Below the pieces are notes generated by a model. That model ran no database searches. It was not told the DNA's origin and saw only the letters and a program-made list of their open reading frames with translations. Of a stretch of DNA of 64,000 nucleotides, positions 12,280 through 22,369 are shown one piece after another. The stretch's first letter is position 1, and every line of letters begins with the position of its first letter. Position numbers and translations under genes: made by a program. This stretch comes from Clostridiales bacterium (GTDB lineage: Bacteria > Bacillota > Clostridia > Lachnospirales > Lachnospiraceae): NCBI GenBank assembly GCA_020860565.1, contig JAJBUA010000066.1:1-64000 (forward strand). Reading direction: 5' to 3'.

Positions 12280-13620
12280 TTGGTAAAAGAAAGTTATCTT
12301 GCGCAGTTTTATGGAAAATCTCAGAACTATACCGATATTCCGAATAAATGGTTTACTGAATATAATGTGAAAAAAGGACTTCGAAATGAAGACGGCACAG
12401 GCGTGCGTGTCGGTCTGACCCGGGTGTCCGATGTTGTCGGCTATAATAAGACGGAGTCAGGCGTAGAACCGGTTCCCGGCAAGCTGCTGTATCGGGGAAT
12501 CAGCGTTGAGGATCTGATACGCGGCAAGCACAAAAGTCACTTTGGTTTTGAGGAAACCTGTTTTTTGCTTCTTTTCGGATATCTGCCCAAGAAGATGGAG
12601 TTTGATCGTTTCTGTGATATTCTGCGGGATTATTATGAGATCCCGGATGAGTTTGTCGAGATGAACCTGCTGCGGATGCCGGGAAGCAACCTGATGAATA
12701 AACTCCAGGAAGCGGTGCTCACACTCTATAACTATGATGATGATCCGGATAATATCGAGGTCTATGATACTCTGGTAAAGGGGATGAGTCTTCTGGCAAA
12801 GCTGCCGTCGATCGCCTGCTACGCGTATCAGAGCAAGATGCATTATTATAACCGCGAGAGTCTTTTCATCCACTATGCGAACCCGAATTATTCGATTGCG
12901 GAAAACTTCCTGAGTGTGCTGCGCAGAGACCAGAAGTTTTCTCTGAAGGAAGCCAACCTGCTGGATACGCTGATGATCCTGCATGCGGACCACGGCGGCG
13001 GCAATAACTCGACGTTTACCAATGTCGTGATTTCCTCAACCGGGACGGATATTTATTCGACGATCTCGGGGAGCATCGGTTCCCTGAAGGGGCCGCGTCA
13101 CGGCGGCGCGAATTTGAAGGTTGCGGAGATGATGGATACGGTGCTTGAATATACGGGCGGCTACACGGCCAGCGACAGTAAGATCCGTGAGAGCATCGAG
13201 ATGCTGTTAAAAGGGAAGCTTTATGATGGTTCCGGACTTGTCTATGGATTTGGCCATGCGGTTTATACGATCTCCGATCCCAGGGCAGAACTTCTGCGGG
13301 AGTGCTGCACAGCGGTGGCGAATGAGAAGCATAAGGAAACGGAGTTTGATTTTTATACCCGGTTCGAGAATATTTTCCGGGAAATCATGACAGAGCGCAA
13401 GGGATGTCCGCTGCCGACGAACGTTGACTTTTACAGCGGATTCGCTTATGATATGATGCAGATACCAAGAGACCTTTTTACACCGCTCTTTGTCTGCAGC
13501 CGTCTGGTCGGATGGATTGCGCATAATATCGAGAATAAGCTCTATGATGGGCGGATCATGCGTCCGGCAACCAAATATGTAGGTGAGATCATTGATTATG
13601 TACCGATGGAGGAGAGATGA
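12280..13620 (+). CDS. Citrate/2-methylcitrate synthase
   Basis: Citrate synthase fold motifs: ILHADHGGGNNSTFTNVVISSTGTD, GPRHGGAN, GFGHAVYTISDPRA; likely TTG start at 12280 after gaggagg RBS (ORF track opens at 12256). Confidence 0.92.
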   Translation: MVKESYLAQFYGKSQNYTDIPNKWFTEYNVKKGLRNEDGTGVRVGLTRVSDVVGYNKTESGVEPVPGKLLYRGISVEDLIRGKHKSHFGFEETCFLLLFGYLPKKMEFDRFCDILRDYYEIPDEFVEMNLLRMPGSNLMNKLQEAVLTLYNYDDDPDNIEVYDTLVKGMSLLAKLPSIACYAYQSKMHYYNRESLFIHYANPNYSIAENFLSVLRRDQKFSLKEANLLDTLMILHADHGGGNNSTFTNVVISSTGTDIYSTISGSIGSLKGPRHGGANLKVAEMMDTVLEYTGGYTASDSKIRESIEMLLKGKLYDGSGLVYGFGHAVYTISDPRAELLRECCTAVANEKHKETEFDFYTRFENIFREIMTERKGCPLPTNVDFYSGFAYDMMQIPRDLFTPLFVCSRLVGWIAHNIENKLYDGRIMRPATKYVGEIIDYVPMEER

Positions 13621-14621
13621 AAATGAGCGATGTGATTACAGTTTTTAAGGGTGATGGGATCGGACCGGAGATCACGGATTCGGTGCTGGCGATTCTGGAC
13701 GCGGCGGGAGCCAGTCTGACTTATGAGATTTATTCTGTGGGCGCGGCAGAGTATGAGGCGCATGGGGCGCTGATCCCGGATGAGGCGTTTGCTTCCTTCG
13801 AGAAGAACAAAGTGCTGCTGAAGTCTCCGATTACGACTCCGCTGGGAACAGGGTTCCGTTCGCTGAATGTGATGATGCGTAAAAAATATGACCTTTACGC
13901 GAATATCCGTCCGGCAAAATCGAATGCGGCTGTGAAGACGCCGTTTGAAGATGTGGATATCGTGATGTTCCGCGAGAATACGGAAGATCTTTATGCGGGC
14001 GTTGAGGAAATGATCGATGAGAATACGGCCCATTCGATTAAAATCATCACAAGAAAGTGCAGTGAGAGAATTATCCGGGACGCGTTCGCGTATGCGGTGG
14101 CGCAGGGGAGAAAGAAGGTAACCTGCGTCCATAAGGCGAATATCATGAAGCTGTCTGACGGTCTGTTCCGCAATGTTTTTTATGAGATCGCAAAAGAGTA
14201 TCCTCAGATTACGGCGGAGGATAAGATCGTGGATAATGTGGCGATGCAGATGGTGATGCGTCCGCAGCAGTTCGATGTGATCGTGACAGAAAATTTATAT
14301 GGAGATATTCTTTCTGACCTGACAAGCGGACTGATTGGAGGACTGGGACTCCTGCCGTCCAGCAATCTGGGAAGCGGTTACGCGATGTTTGAGGCCGTTC
14401 ACGGCAGCGCACCGGATATCGCTGGCAAGGGAATCGCAAATCCGACCGCGTTTCTCTGGTCGGCGTGTATGATGCTGGAACATCTCGGTAAAAATGAGAC
14501 TGCAGCGAAGATTCGCCGGGAGGTCGATGAAGTGCTGGCTGACGGAAGCGTGATGACGCCCGATCTGGGCGGAAGTGCAACGACGAAGGAGTATGAAGCC
14601 GCGATTATTGCGAGACTGTAG
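13617..14621 (+). CDS. Isocitrate/isopropylmalate dehydrogenase family (probable NAD-dependent isocitrate dehydrogenase)
   Basis: FKGDGIGPEITDSVLAILDAAG, NLYGDILSDLTSGLIGGLGLLPSSN. Confidence 0.92.
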   Translation: MKMSDVITVFKGDGIGPEITDSVLAILDAAGASLTYEIYSVGAAEYEAHGALIPDEAFASFEKNKVLLKSPITTPLGTGFRSLNVMMRKKYDLYANIRPAKSNAAVKTPFEDVDIVMFRENTEDLYAGVEEMIDENTAHSIKIITRKCSERIIRDAFAYAVAQGRKKVTCVHKANIMKLSDGLFRNVFYEIAKEYPQITAEDKIVDNVAMQMVMRPQQFDVIVTENLYGDILSDLTSGLIGGLGLLPSSNLGSGYAMFEAVHGSAPDIAGKGIANPTAFLWSACMMLEHLGKNETAAKIRREVDEVLADGSVMTPDLGGSATTKEYEAAIIARL

Positions 14622-14628
14622 AAACGAG

Positions 14629-14652
14629 GGCGGCAAAATATTTTTTGCCGCC
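14629..14652 (+). terminator. Hairpin after isocitrate dehydrogenase
   Basis: ggcggcaaaatattttttgccgcc. Confidence 0.55.
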
Positions 14653-14684
14653 TGTCATTTGGCATAGTGAAAGGAGTGATTGCA

Positions 14685-14936
14685 ATGCCAAGAGGCGGAG
14701 GCATGGGAGGCGGTCCCGGTGGCCGCGGAGGTATGGGAGGACCCGGAGGTATGGGGAGACCAGGCGGTATGGGAGGACCTATGGGAGGTCCTCGTGGTAT
14801 GGGCGGTTATCCGCCGCCACCGCCGCGCAGAAGATTTTACGGCCGTCCGGGAGGCTGTCTCGGATGTCTGTTTTATGTGCTGGGGGCGATCGGTCTGGCG
14901 GCCATGGCCGTTGTCGGTATTTTCTTCCTGATTTAA
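14685..14936 (+). CDS. Small Gly/Met/Arg/Pro-rich protein with one C-terminal TM helix
   Basis: MPRGGGMGGGPGGRGGMGGPGGMGRPGG... followed by GCLGCLFYVLGAIGLAAMAVVGIFFLI; RBS aaggag. Confidence 0.65.
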   Translation: MPRGGGMGGGPGGRGGMGGPGGMGRPGGMGGPMGGPRGMGGYPPPPPRRRFYGRPGGCLGCLFYVLGAIGLAAMAVVGIFFLI

Positions 14937-14993
14937 GCGGTGAAAGGCATATCCGCATGATTATAGTCTGCGGAAGTAAAAGGAAAATAAGAC

Positions 14994-15848
14994 ATGAAGA
15001 ATCAAAAAGAAAGCGGTCTGGTATTGGAAGGCGGAGGAATGCGGGGAATCTACACGGCAGGTGTGCTGGATGTATTTATGGAACACGGCATTACCTTTGA
15101 CGGTGTGCTCGGCGTCTCCGCCGGCGCCATTCATGGCTGTTCTTATGTATCCGGGCAGCACGGCAGAAATATCCGGTATTACAAAAAATACTGTCAGGAC
15201 TGGCGGTTTGTGAGCCTGCGCAATTTCCTGCTGACTGGAGATGTGGTAGGTGTAAAATTCTGCTATCATGACCTGCCGGAGGTACTGGAACCTTATGACC
15301 ATGAGGCATTTCTGGCGTCAGATACGGATTTTTATGTCGGGTGCAGCAATGTGGAAACGGGGAAAGCAGAGGTTTTTCATCTGACTGACATGAAAAAGCA
15401 GATTATGCTTTTAAAAGCCTCTGCATCGCTGCCGTTTGTTTCCGGCATCACCGACTGGAAAGGGAAGAAACTGCTGGACGGAGGATGTACGGACAGTATT
15501 CCGGTTGCCAGAATGCGGAAACTGGGTTATCGGAAACTGGTCGTTGTCCAGACCCGCTACCGCGGTTACTATAAGACATCCGAGTTTAACCCGCTTGCGA
15601 AGATCCTGTATCACAGATATCCGGAATTTATCCGCGCGCTGAAGCGCAGGCATCTTGCTTATAACCGGGAACTTGAATGGATCGAGAAGCTGGAGCGGGA
15701 AGGAAAAATCTTTGTGATCCGGCCGGAACACGACCTGAAGATTGGCAGGATGCGTGCGACGGCAGAAGAACTGCAGACGGTGTATGAGATCGGACGCAGG
15801 GATGCGGAGGAGAAACTGGGCGAGATGTTAAAGTGGCTGGGGCGATGA
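14994..15848 (+). CDS. Patatin-like phospholipase family protein
   Basis: LVLEGGGMRGIYTAGVLD, GVSAGAIHG (GxSxG), LLDGGCTDSIPV. Confidence 0.93.
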   Translation: MKNQKESGLVLEGGGMRGIYTAGVLDVFMEHGITFDGVLGVSAGAIHGCSYVSGQHGRNIRYYKKYCQDWRFVSLRNFLLTGDVVGVKFCYHDLPEVLEPYDHEAFLASDTDFYVGCSNVETGKAEVFHLTDMKKQIMLLKASASLPFVSGITDWKGKKLLDGGCTDSIPVARMRKLGYRKLVVVQTRYRGYYKTSEFNPLAKILYHRYPEFIRALKRRHLAYNRELEWIEKLEREGKIFVIRPEHDLKIGRMRATAEELQTVYEIGRRDAEEKLGEMLKWLGR

Positions 15849-15870
15849 GATCTTATTGTGGGCAAAACAT

Positions 15871-15905
15871 CCGTCCCTCTCAGGGACTATTGAACTGGCA
15901 GGCCC
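15871..15905 (-). repeat. Palindromic repeat family 1, copy E (minimal, termini fused)
   Basis: Reverse complement gcctgccagttcaatagtccctgagagggacgg matches the left flank plus end of copy A fused to the right end. Confidence 0.65.
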
Positions 15906-15967
15906 GGGTAAAATAACTTTATAAAAGTTTCTGTTAATACTTTTGATAAAAGGTATGAGCAAAGGAT

Positions 15968-17029
15968 ATGAAAGAGAAAATTATACAGGAATGCTATCCT
16001 GAAATTTATGAATATACGCTGCACAATCCGACCTCTACCGGTATCGCAGAGATTCATATCTATCTCATCCCCGGAGGATCGGATGGGCGCAGCCTGATGA
16101 TTGACGCCGGATTTGCGGGGAAGCAGTGTCTGAATGATACTCTGGCAGTGCTGGATGAATGTAAGATTGCAATCTCTGATCTGGATGTTTTCTTAACTCA
16201 TGAACATCATGATCACAGCGGGCTGGCCAGTGCGCTGTATCAGAGAGGCGCACGGATCTTTATGAATCCGGAGGAAGAAAGCCATCATTATACCTGCCTG
16301 TATCACCATCAGAGTGAGGCGGCCAGAGAGGAGCAGATTTCTGTTTTATGTACGGTCGGCGTTACACCGGAGCTGACGCCGGAGCTTTGGCGGTGGTATT
16401 TGGATGAGATGGATGCGGAGCCGGATGAGAAACGGAGGTCGGTTTTTGCGATTGGTGATTTTCGTTTTGAGCCGATATACGCAGGGCAGATTTTCCGTTA
16501 TGGGAATTTTGTGTTTCACGCCTTTGGGCTGCGCGGACATACCGCAGGGCAGATGGGACTGTATGATGAAGGGCATAAGGTTGTATTTACGGCAGATCAG
16601 GTGATTAACCATATCGCGCCGATTGTCTCTACCAGTTATGAGGGAGAAAATTCACTCAGCAGTTATTTTGATTCGCTGCAGATGATCAAGAGAAGATTCC
16701 GCGGGTGGACAATCTTGCCTGCCCATGCCGGACCGATCACGGATCTTTCCGGGCAGATTGAGTATATTGCAGAGTCTTATCTGGACAAGCTGGATATTAT
16801 TTCGCACATTGTGAATGAGTCGGAGAGGCCGCTGACTGTCTGTGAGACAGCCTTTCAGGCCTATGGGATCCACGGGGTTGGTGACAGCCGCCGTTTTCTC
16901 CTGGCAAAGACCGTTATTACCAAGACATTTTCCTGTCTGGAATACCTGTATCAGAAGGGCTTTGTCAGAAAAGAACGCCGGGAGGGCGTCCTTTTGTGGA
17001 TGATGCACACGGGCGCGAAAGGAAATTAG
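15968..17029 (+). CDS. MBL-fold metallo-hydrolase
   Basis: TH-EHHDHSG motif (FLTHEHHDHSGLASAL), HAFGLRGHTAGQMGLY. Confidence 0.92.
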   Translation: MKEKIIQECYPEIYEYTLHNPTSTGIAEIHIYLIPGGSDGRSLMIDAGFAGKQCLNDTLAVLDECKIAISDLDVFLTHEHHDHSGLASALYQRGARIFMNPEEESHHYTCLYHHQSEAAREEQISVLCTVGVTPELTPELWRWYLDEMDAEPDEKRRSVFAIGDFRFEPIYAGQIFRYGNFVFHAFGLRGHTAGQMGLYDEGHKVVFTADQVINHIAPIVSTSYEGENSLSSYFDSLQMIKRRFRGWTILPAHAGPITDLSGQIEYIAESYLDKLDIISHIVNESERPLTVCETAFQAYGIHGVGDSRRFLLAKTVITKTFSCLEYLYQKGFVRKERREGVLLWMMHTGAKGN

Positions 17030-17095
17030 CAGCTTACGCTGCTTGCGCCCGGCGCGGCGAGTATGAGGCAAAAAGCCGCCTCCTACTCGATTAAT
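17004..17095 (+). repeat. Dispersed intergenic repeat family 2, copy 2 (overlaps MBL gene 3' end)
   Basis: Matches 9664-9778; internal hairpins agcagcttacgctgct and gaggc..gcctc. Confidence 0.65.
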
Positions 17096-17096
17096 A

Positions 17097-17870
17097 TTAA
17101 TGTCGCTGATCAAAATTATGATAGCATTCGCAGAACCGTCCGGCAAAGGATGGTTCTTCTTTTTTGACATAGAGATGAGAGATGTCCCCCATGCGCTGGG
17201 CGCGGAAATGAGCATAGCCGGGGGTGCGTTCCTGAGTGATCAGTTCGCTGACGGAGGTCGGCGCCATCTGCGTCTGGAACCACAGAATAAAGGGCGAGAC
17301 ATTCCAGAGATGAGAAATCAGCGCACTGGTGATCCCGAAATGACAGAAGAAAGTGAGTGTTTTGTCACTTCCTTTTTCAACGTGATAATGAGCCCCCTCC
17401 CGCACATAGCCGTGGGCGGCGAGGAGTCGGTCAAATTCCGCACATACATGATCATAGTTTGCCGTCAGGTTACATTCTCTGGCGACCGGGCTTTCCCGCC
17501 AGCGGAGCGGATCCATATAGATGGGGTCCTCTGTCCAGAAATCTGCAAGCATGTCCCAGAAACAGCAGCGCTGATAGACGCCGTCGATCACCTGTACTCC
17601 GGTAAAAGCTTTACTCATATGGGGTGAGCGGTTTAAATTAAAATCGGTTTGGAATTCGCGCAGCCAGTCCATCGTCTGTGCGGTCAGTCCGGTTGTCTTA
17701 AGGCAATAATCAGCGGTTGCCTGTGCGCGTCCGAGCGGTGACACATAGCAGGTGCCGAGATGCAGATCCGCCGCGGCAGCAGCAAGCAGCCGGGCTTCAC
17801 GGTGTCCTTTTTCTGTGAGCGTGTCATGCGCATAATCCGGGTCGCCATGGCGGATAAATAAGAGTCGCAT
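17097..17870 (-). CDS. Histidine phosphatase family protein
   Basis: MRLLFIRHGDPDY (RHG motif); start after aggagg RBS on the minus strand. Confidence 0.9.
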   Translation of the reverse strand: MRLLFIRHGDPDYAHDTLTEKGHREARLLAAAAADLHLGTCYVSPLGRAQATADYCLKTTGLTAQTMDWLREFQTDFNLNRSPHMSKAFTGVQVIDGVYQRCCFWDMLADFWTEDPIYMDPLRWRESPVARECNLTANYDHVCAEFDRLLAAHGYVREGAHYHVEKGSDKTLTFFCHFGITSALISHLWNVSPFILWFQTQMAPTSVSELITQERTPGYAHFRAQRMGDISHLYVKKEEPSFAGRFCECYHNFDQRH

Positions 17871-18165
17871 GGGAAAGTCCTCCTGGGTGTATTTGTGAAA
17901 TCCGGATACAAAGAATATTTTCATTTGTTCCGGACGGTATATTTTGTCAAAAACAGTATTAGTATAAGCAGAGTTCTTCCAAAAATCAAGATTGCAGCCG
18001 GTAAAAATGGGATCAATTTGATTCTGGTGCTGATTTTGTACGATATGATCATGGGGGAAAAAGGAAATCCAAAGAACAATAAATCCAGATTGAATGGAAG
18101 TTGACAGGGTATCTGCGGCGGTATATATTGGATTATGTAGAAATAAAGAACAGGCAGGAAAAGAG

Positions 18166-19605
18166 ATGGGAATCGCGGCAGAACTTCCGGAAGCATTTTC
18201 GGAGCGAATGAAGAGACTTCTGGGCGAAGAGTATGAAGCTTTTGTGCAAAGCTATGAAAAAGAGCGTACGCAGGGGCTTCGTTTTAATACATTAAAATCA
18301 GACCTGGAAAATGAGAGGGCAGACTGTGAGAGACTTTTTGGACTCAGGCAGATCCCCTGGTGCAGGGAAGGCTTTTATTATGATGAGTTCACGCGGCCGG
18401 GAAAACATCCTTACCATGAGGCAGGAGTATATTATATCCAGGAACCAAGCGCAATGGCCGTGGTATCGCTTCTCGACCCGCAGCCGGGTGAGCGGGTGCT
18501 GGATCTGTGCGCGGCGCCCGGAGGCAAGACAACCCACGCGGCAGAGCGCATGAAGGGAGAAGGACTGCTGATCAGTAATGAGATTCATCCGGCCAGAGTA
18601 AAGATATTGTCTCAGAATGTCGAACGGATGGGGATCATGAATGCCGTTGTGACGAACGAGGATTCTGCGTCGCTGAGGAGATTTTTCCCGGATTATTTTG
18701 ACAGGATCATTGTGGACGCTCCCTGTTCGGGAGAGGGGATGTTCCGCAAGGATGAACAGGCCCGCACAGAATGGAGCGAGGAAAATATCCGGGTCTGCGC
18801 TGCCAGACAGCAGGAGATTCTGGACAATGCCGCCGTCATGCTGCGTCCGGGCGGCCGGCTGGTGTATTCGACCTGTACCTTCGCACCGGAAGAGGATGAA
18901 GAGAGCGTAACTGCGTTTCTGAATCGTCATGAAGATTACAGGCTCGTTGAGCTGGCAGAAGATGAACTGCCGGAGGGATTTGCAGGAAATATCAGCAGGG
19001 GAATTCTGAAAAACGAAGACAATAGTATGCGAAAAGCGATATTCCGGATCTGGCCGCATCAAACAGAAGGAGAAGGTCATTTTCTGGCATTGCTGGAAAG
19101 AAAGTCAGACTGCCGGAGCAGTGAGGCAAAAGTCCGCGAGAAAAAAACGGCAAAACCGTCTGTCTGGCGAGACCGCGCGGGATTGCAGACAGTAAAAAAG
19201 GCGTTGAAAGAAATCCTCAGCGGATCAGAGATGTTTCTTGAAGACATATACGACCGTCTGGTCTTGTTCGGAGATCAGGTCTATGCAGTTCCGGAAGGTT
19301 GTCCGGCGCTTGACGGCCTGCGGGTCTTAAGGCCGGGAATCCATCTAGGTACCTTAAAGAAAAACCGGCTGGAACCGTCGCACGCGCTGGCGCTGGCGAT
19401 TCGGCCTGAGATGGCCAGACATTCCCTTTGTCTGCCATCGGACAGTCAGGAAATCATGTCTTATCTGAAAGGACAAACATTGCCGGTTGATTCAGAGTAT
19501 CAGGGTTGGATACTGGTCTGTGCGGACCGATATTCGGTGGGCTGGGGCAAGGCGTCAGCGGGGATATTAAAAAACCATTATCCGAAAGGGCTGCGGCTCG
19601 TGTGA
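18166..19605 (+). CDS. RsmF/NOL1-NOP2-Sun family rRNA (cytosine-C5) methyltransferase
   Basis: LDLCAAPGGKTTHAAERM, DAPCSGEGMFRKDE, VYSTCTFAPEEDEE. Confidence 0.93.
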   Translation: MGIAAELPEAFSERMKRLLGEEYEAFVQSYEKERTQGLRFNTLKSDLENERADCERLFGLRQIPWCREGFYYDEFTRPGKHPYHEAGVYYIQEPSAMAVVSLLDPQPGERVLDLCAAPGGKTTHAAERMKGEGLLISNEIHPARVKILSQNVERMGIMNAVVTNEDSASLRRFFPDYFDRIIVDAPCSGEGMFRKDEQARTEWSEENIRVCAARQQEILDNAAVMLRPGGRLVYSTCTFAPEEDEESVTAFLNRHEDYRLVELAEDELPEGFAGNISRGILKNEDNSMRKAIFRIWPHQTEGEGHFLALLERKSDCRSSEAKVREKKTAKPSVWRDRAGLQTVKKALKEILSGSEMFLEDIYDRLVLFGDQVYAVPEGCPALDGLRVLRPGIHLGTLKKNRLEPSHALALAIRPEMARHSLCLPSDSQEIMSYLKGQTLPVDSEYQGWILVCADRYSVGWGKASAGILKNHYPKGLRLV

Positions 19606-19656
19606 TGTCGGATTGGATGATCCTTTATGAAAGAAAAATTCGCAAACAGCCAGTAA

Positions 19657-21147
19657 TCATTCCAGATTATCTCTATCCCAGGATGACATGCCTTCTTCAA
19701 TGGTTTCATTGATTGCGATCATGTCATTAAAATTAAAATACTGGTTTGCCTCAATAGTGTCCCTTGTATCCGGAATGTAATGTTCGAGGATCGGCAGCAG
19801 GATCAGTACAGTGAGTCCGGCTGTGAAACCACCGTTATAGAGCACCAGTCCGCCGTGGATGGCGCTGGTTGCCGTACACATGAATCCGCAGAGCAGGCCG
19901 GCGACGACGCCGGCGCGCCGTCCATAGCGTCCGACGATCGGACTCATGCCGGTTGCGAAGGCGATGCCGTTCATATATCCCTGGGTGGATACCGACCAGG
20001 CAACTTCGCGTCCGTTAAACGAGCAGTAAATAAGCGTGATCAGATAAAGAAGCTGGTAGCCTAAAAGGATCGGCCAGATATTGCGGGGGTGCTGTCCCAT
20101 CGAAGTGAAAGTGAGGGCAGCAAGGATGATGCCAAAGGTCGGACCGGTAAAACCGGCGCCGTTGGTATACAGAATGACAATATTCAGGTACAGGAGAAAG
20201 AAAAATCCATAAATGCCGATGTTCATCAGACAGATCGGCATTCCGTATTTTTCAGCGAAATCGCTGCGGAATCCGGTGTCCCGGAAAAGATGGGAGACGC
20301 CTTTTGCGCTTTTCCCGTTTAAATGATAACCGACTGCAATGCAGATAATAAAAAGAAGACTGTAAAAACAGTTGGCAAACAGGCGGTAATTATGCCGCAC
20401 ATTGGTGTAGTTGATATTATCGAGCGGGATGAGAGTCGGTGCAGGGACTCCCATGGTTTTATAGAGAAAATTATAGACAAAGAAACCGAAGATGCCAAAC
20501 GCCAGACCGCCGTTATACAGGTTGTAGCCCTTGTGCCAGGCATTGGCGCCGGGCAGGATCGCGGGTACGATAAAACCGAGCATCAGACTGAAAAGGATGG
20601 TAAGCAGGATCCCCTGCAGAGTCAGGTGAGAAAAGCCGAAGCGAAAATCATCGCCCTGTGTATAGCGGAATAAAAGCTCACTGATAAAGGGCGCAAAAGA
20701 AGTTGTAAACATACATACCTGGAGATTACTCTTGAAATTCAGTTTTTTGACGCGCAGATAAAGAAACGGAGCGAGAAAACACGGCCACATATTGAGAAAA
20801 TTCAGCCCATAGAAACAGTGCGCCACCACCAGAAAATAACCGGCCAGAGTGTTCGCCCGGGAATCACCCTTCAGCAGAATCATAGCCAGAAAACACGCCA
20901 TTCCGCAGGCACCCGCGTTTAAGAAAGTAGCAGCCAGTCCGCCGATAGCAAAATAATCCGTAACCAACGGGCCGGGCGTCACCATGATGCGGTACCAGTT
21001 GTAAAATAAATAGCGCCATTCATCCTTATAAAAGGCCGCTGCCGCGGCGGCAAGCAGCAGAGCGGCGGAAAAGCCAAACGCGATTCCGTTGATGATCTGG
21101 CTGTTGGTATACCGGCAGGTTCTGTGTTCCGTGTCCATAATCCGCAA
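19657..21147 (-). CDS. Polytopic membrane protein, DUF1576-like
   Basis: About 10-12 hydrophobic segments; TDYFAIGGLAATFLNAGACG recalls DUF1576. Confidence 0.65.
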   Translation of the reverse strand: MRIMDTEHRTCRYTNSQIINGIAFGFSAALLLAAAAAAFYKDEWRYLFYNWYRIMVTPGPLVTDYFAIGGLAATFLNAGACGMACFLAMILLKGDSRANTLAGYFLVVAHCFYGLNFLNMWPCFLAPFLYLRVKKLNFKSNLQVCMFTTSFAPFISELLFRYTQGDDFRFGFSHLTLQGILLTILFSLMLGFIVPAILPGANAWHKGYNLYNGGLAFGIFGFFVYNFLYKTMGVPAPTLIPLDNINYTNVRHNYRLFANCFYSLLFIICIAVGYHLNGKSAKGVSHLFRDTGFRSDFAEKYGMPICLMNIGIYGFFFLLYLNIVILYTNGAGFTGPTFGIILAALTFTSMGQHPRNIWPILLGYQLLYLITLIYCSFNGREVAWSVSTQGYMNGIAFATGMSPIVGRYGRRAGVVAGLLCGFMCTATSAIHGGLVLYNGGFTAGLTVLILLPILEHYIPDTRDTIEANQYFNFNDMIAINETIEEGMSSWDRDNLE

Positions 21148-21286
21148 TCCCCCATTTTCAGGCAGGTCGTATTAAACAACCTTAAATTTTTTCTCTGTTT
21201 CTGACAATTATACCCCCGCAGAGTTGGAATTTCAATCATTCTGAGAGGAAATATTCACAAATTGAGTTGGAGAAGGATTGACATTT

Positions 21287-22210
21287 TTATACAATTACTT
21301 TAGGGTCCGTAACAAAAATCCGCATGTCAGGCGGAACAGGTGCTGTAAAAGACAGAGGAATGCCGATGATGGGATGGCAAAACTCTAACTTCCAGGAATG
21401 CAGGCTTTGCCGGCCGATATAGCGGTAATCCGGATAATACAGAAAATCCCCATAAAGCGGATGTCCGATATAATTCATGTGTACGCGGATCTGATGCGTG
21501 CGCCCGGTGTCAAGGTTCAGCCTGACAAGCGAGGTATCAATAAGCGGATCGTAAGAGAGAAGCCTGACGTGAGTAATGGCAGTTTCTCCCTGGTCCGGAT
21601 TCACGACGCGTTCGATGACAGAGGCGTCCAGACGGGCGATCGGCGCGTCTATGATCCCGCAGCCATCCGGAAACGTGTCGAGGAGGTTTCCCCTGACAGC
21701 TGCAAGGTAGGTGCGGTGGATCTCGCGGCGGATGAGCTGTCCGGCAAGTACACAGGCGCTCAGAGCATGCTTCGCTACGATCAGAAGTCCGGTTGTATCC
21801 CGATCCAGACGGTTGATGACACGGAAGGTAAACGGCTCGTTTTTCTGACTGAAATACCACATCAGGCCGTTGGCAAGCGTGTCGTCCTGATGCCCGTGCG
21901 AAGGATGCACCGGCACACCGGAATCCTTGTTCATTACCAGAATATCATCGTCTTCATAGAGGATAGCCAGCGGCATTTCACACGGCAGAATCTGTTCATT
22001 AAAAGACTCCGGAGGGAGTTTGACATGCAGAATTTCTCCCGCCTGGAGCGGATGGTTGACATAGGCCATTTTGCCGCCAATCGTGAGGTAATCCGGCTGC
22101 TGCTTTAAAGAGATTATCAGGTGTTTGGAGTAACCGCGGGTCTTGAGAAAAGATTTGACAGTAACTCCTTCCTCTGCTTTGGTAATTGTGTAGAAAAAAT
22201 CACGTCTCAT
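21287..22210 (-). CDS. RluA family pseudouridine synthase
   Basis: NRLDRDTTGLLIVAKHA signature; DTGRTHQIRVHMNYIGHPLYGD. Confidence 0.94.
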   Translation of the reverse strand: MRRDFFYTITKAEEGVTVKSFLKTRGYSKHLIISLKQQPDYLTIGGKMAYVNHPLQAGEILHVKLPPESFNEQILPCEMPLAILYEDDDILVMNKDSGVPVHPSHGHQDDTLANGLMWYFSQKNEPFTFRVINRLDRDTTGLLIVAKHALSACVLAGQLIRREIHRTYLAAVRGNLLDTFPDGCGIIDAPIARLDASVIERVVNPDQGETAITHVRLLSYDPLIDTSLVRLNLDTGRTHQIRVHMNYIGHPLYGDFLYYPDYRYIGRQSLHSWKLEFCHPIIGIPLSFTAPVPPDMRIFVTDPKVIV

Positions 22211-22369
22211 AACGATTCGGTAAAATACCTTTCATTTTAAAATTCCATGATTCAGGTTATCATAATTTCCCGGAATTGAAAAGAATGGAGATAACAATTT
22301 TATCCTGTTTTAGAAGAGAATGTCCGGTATATTGACTATCAGGAAAGAATAGATTATAACAATTCGGGT

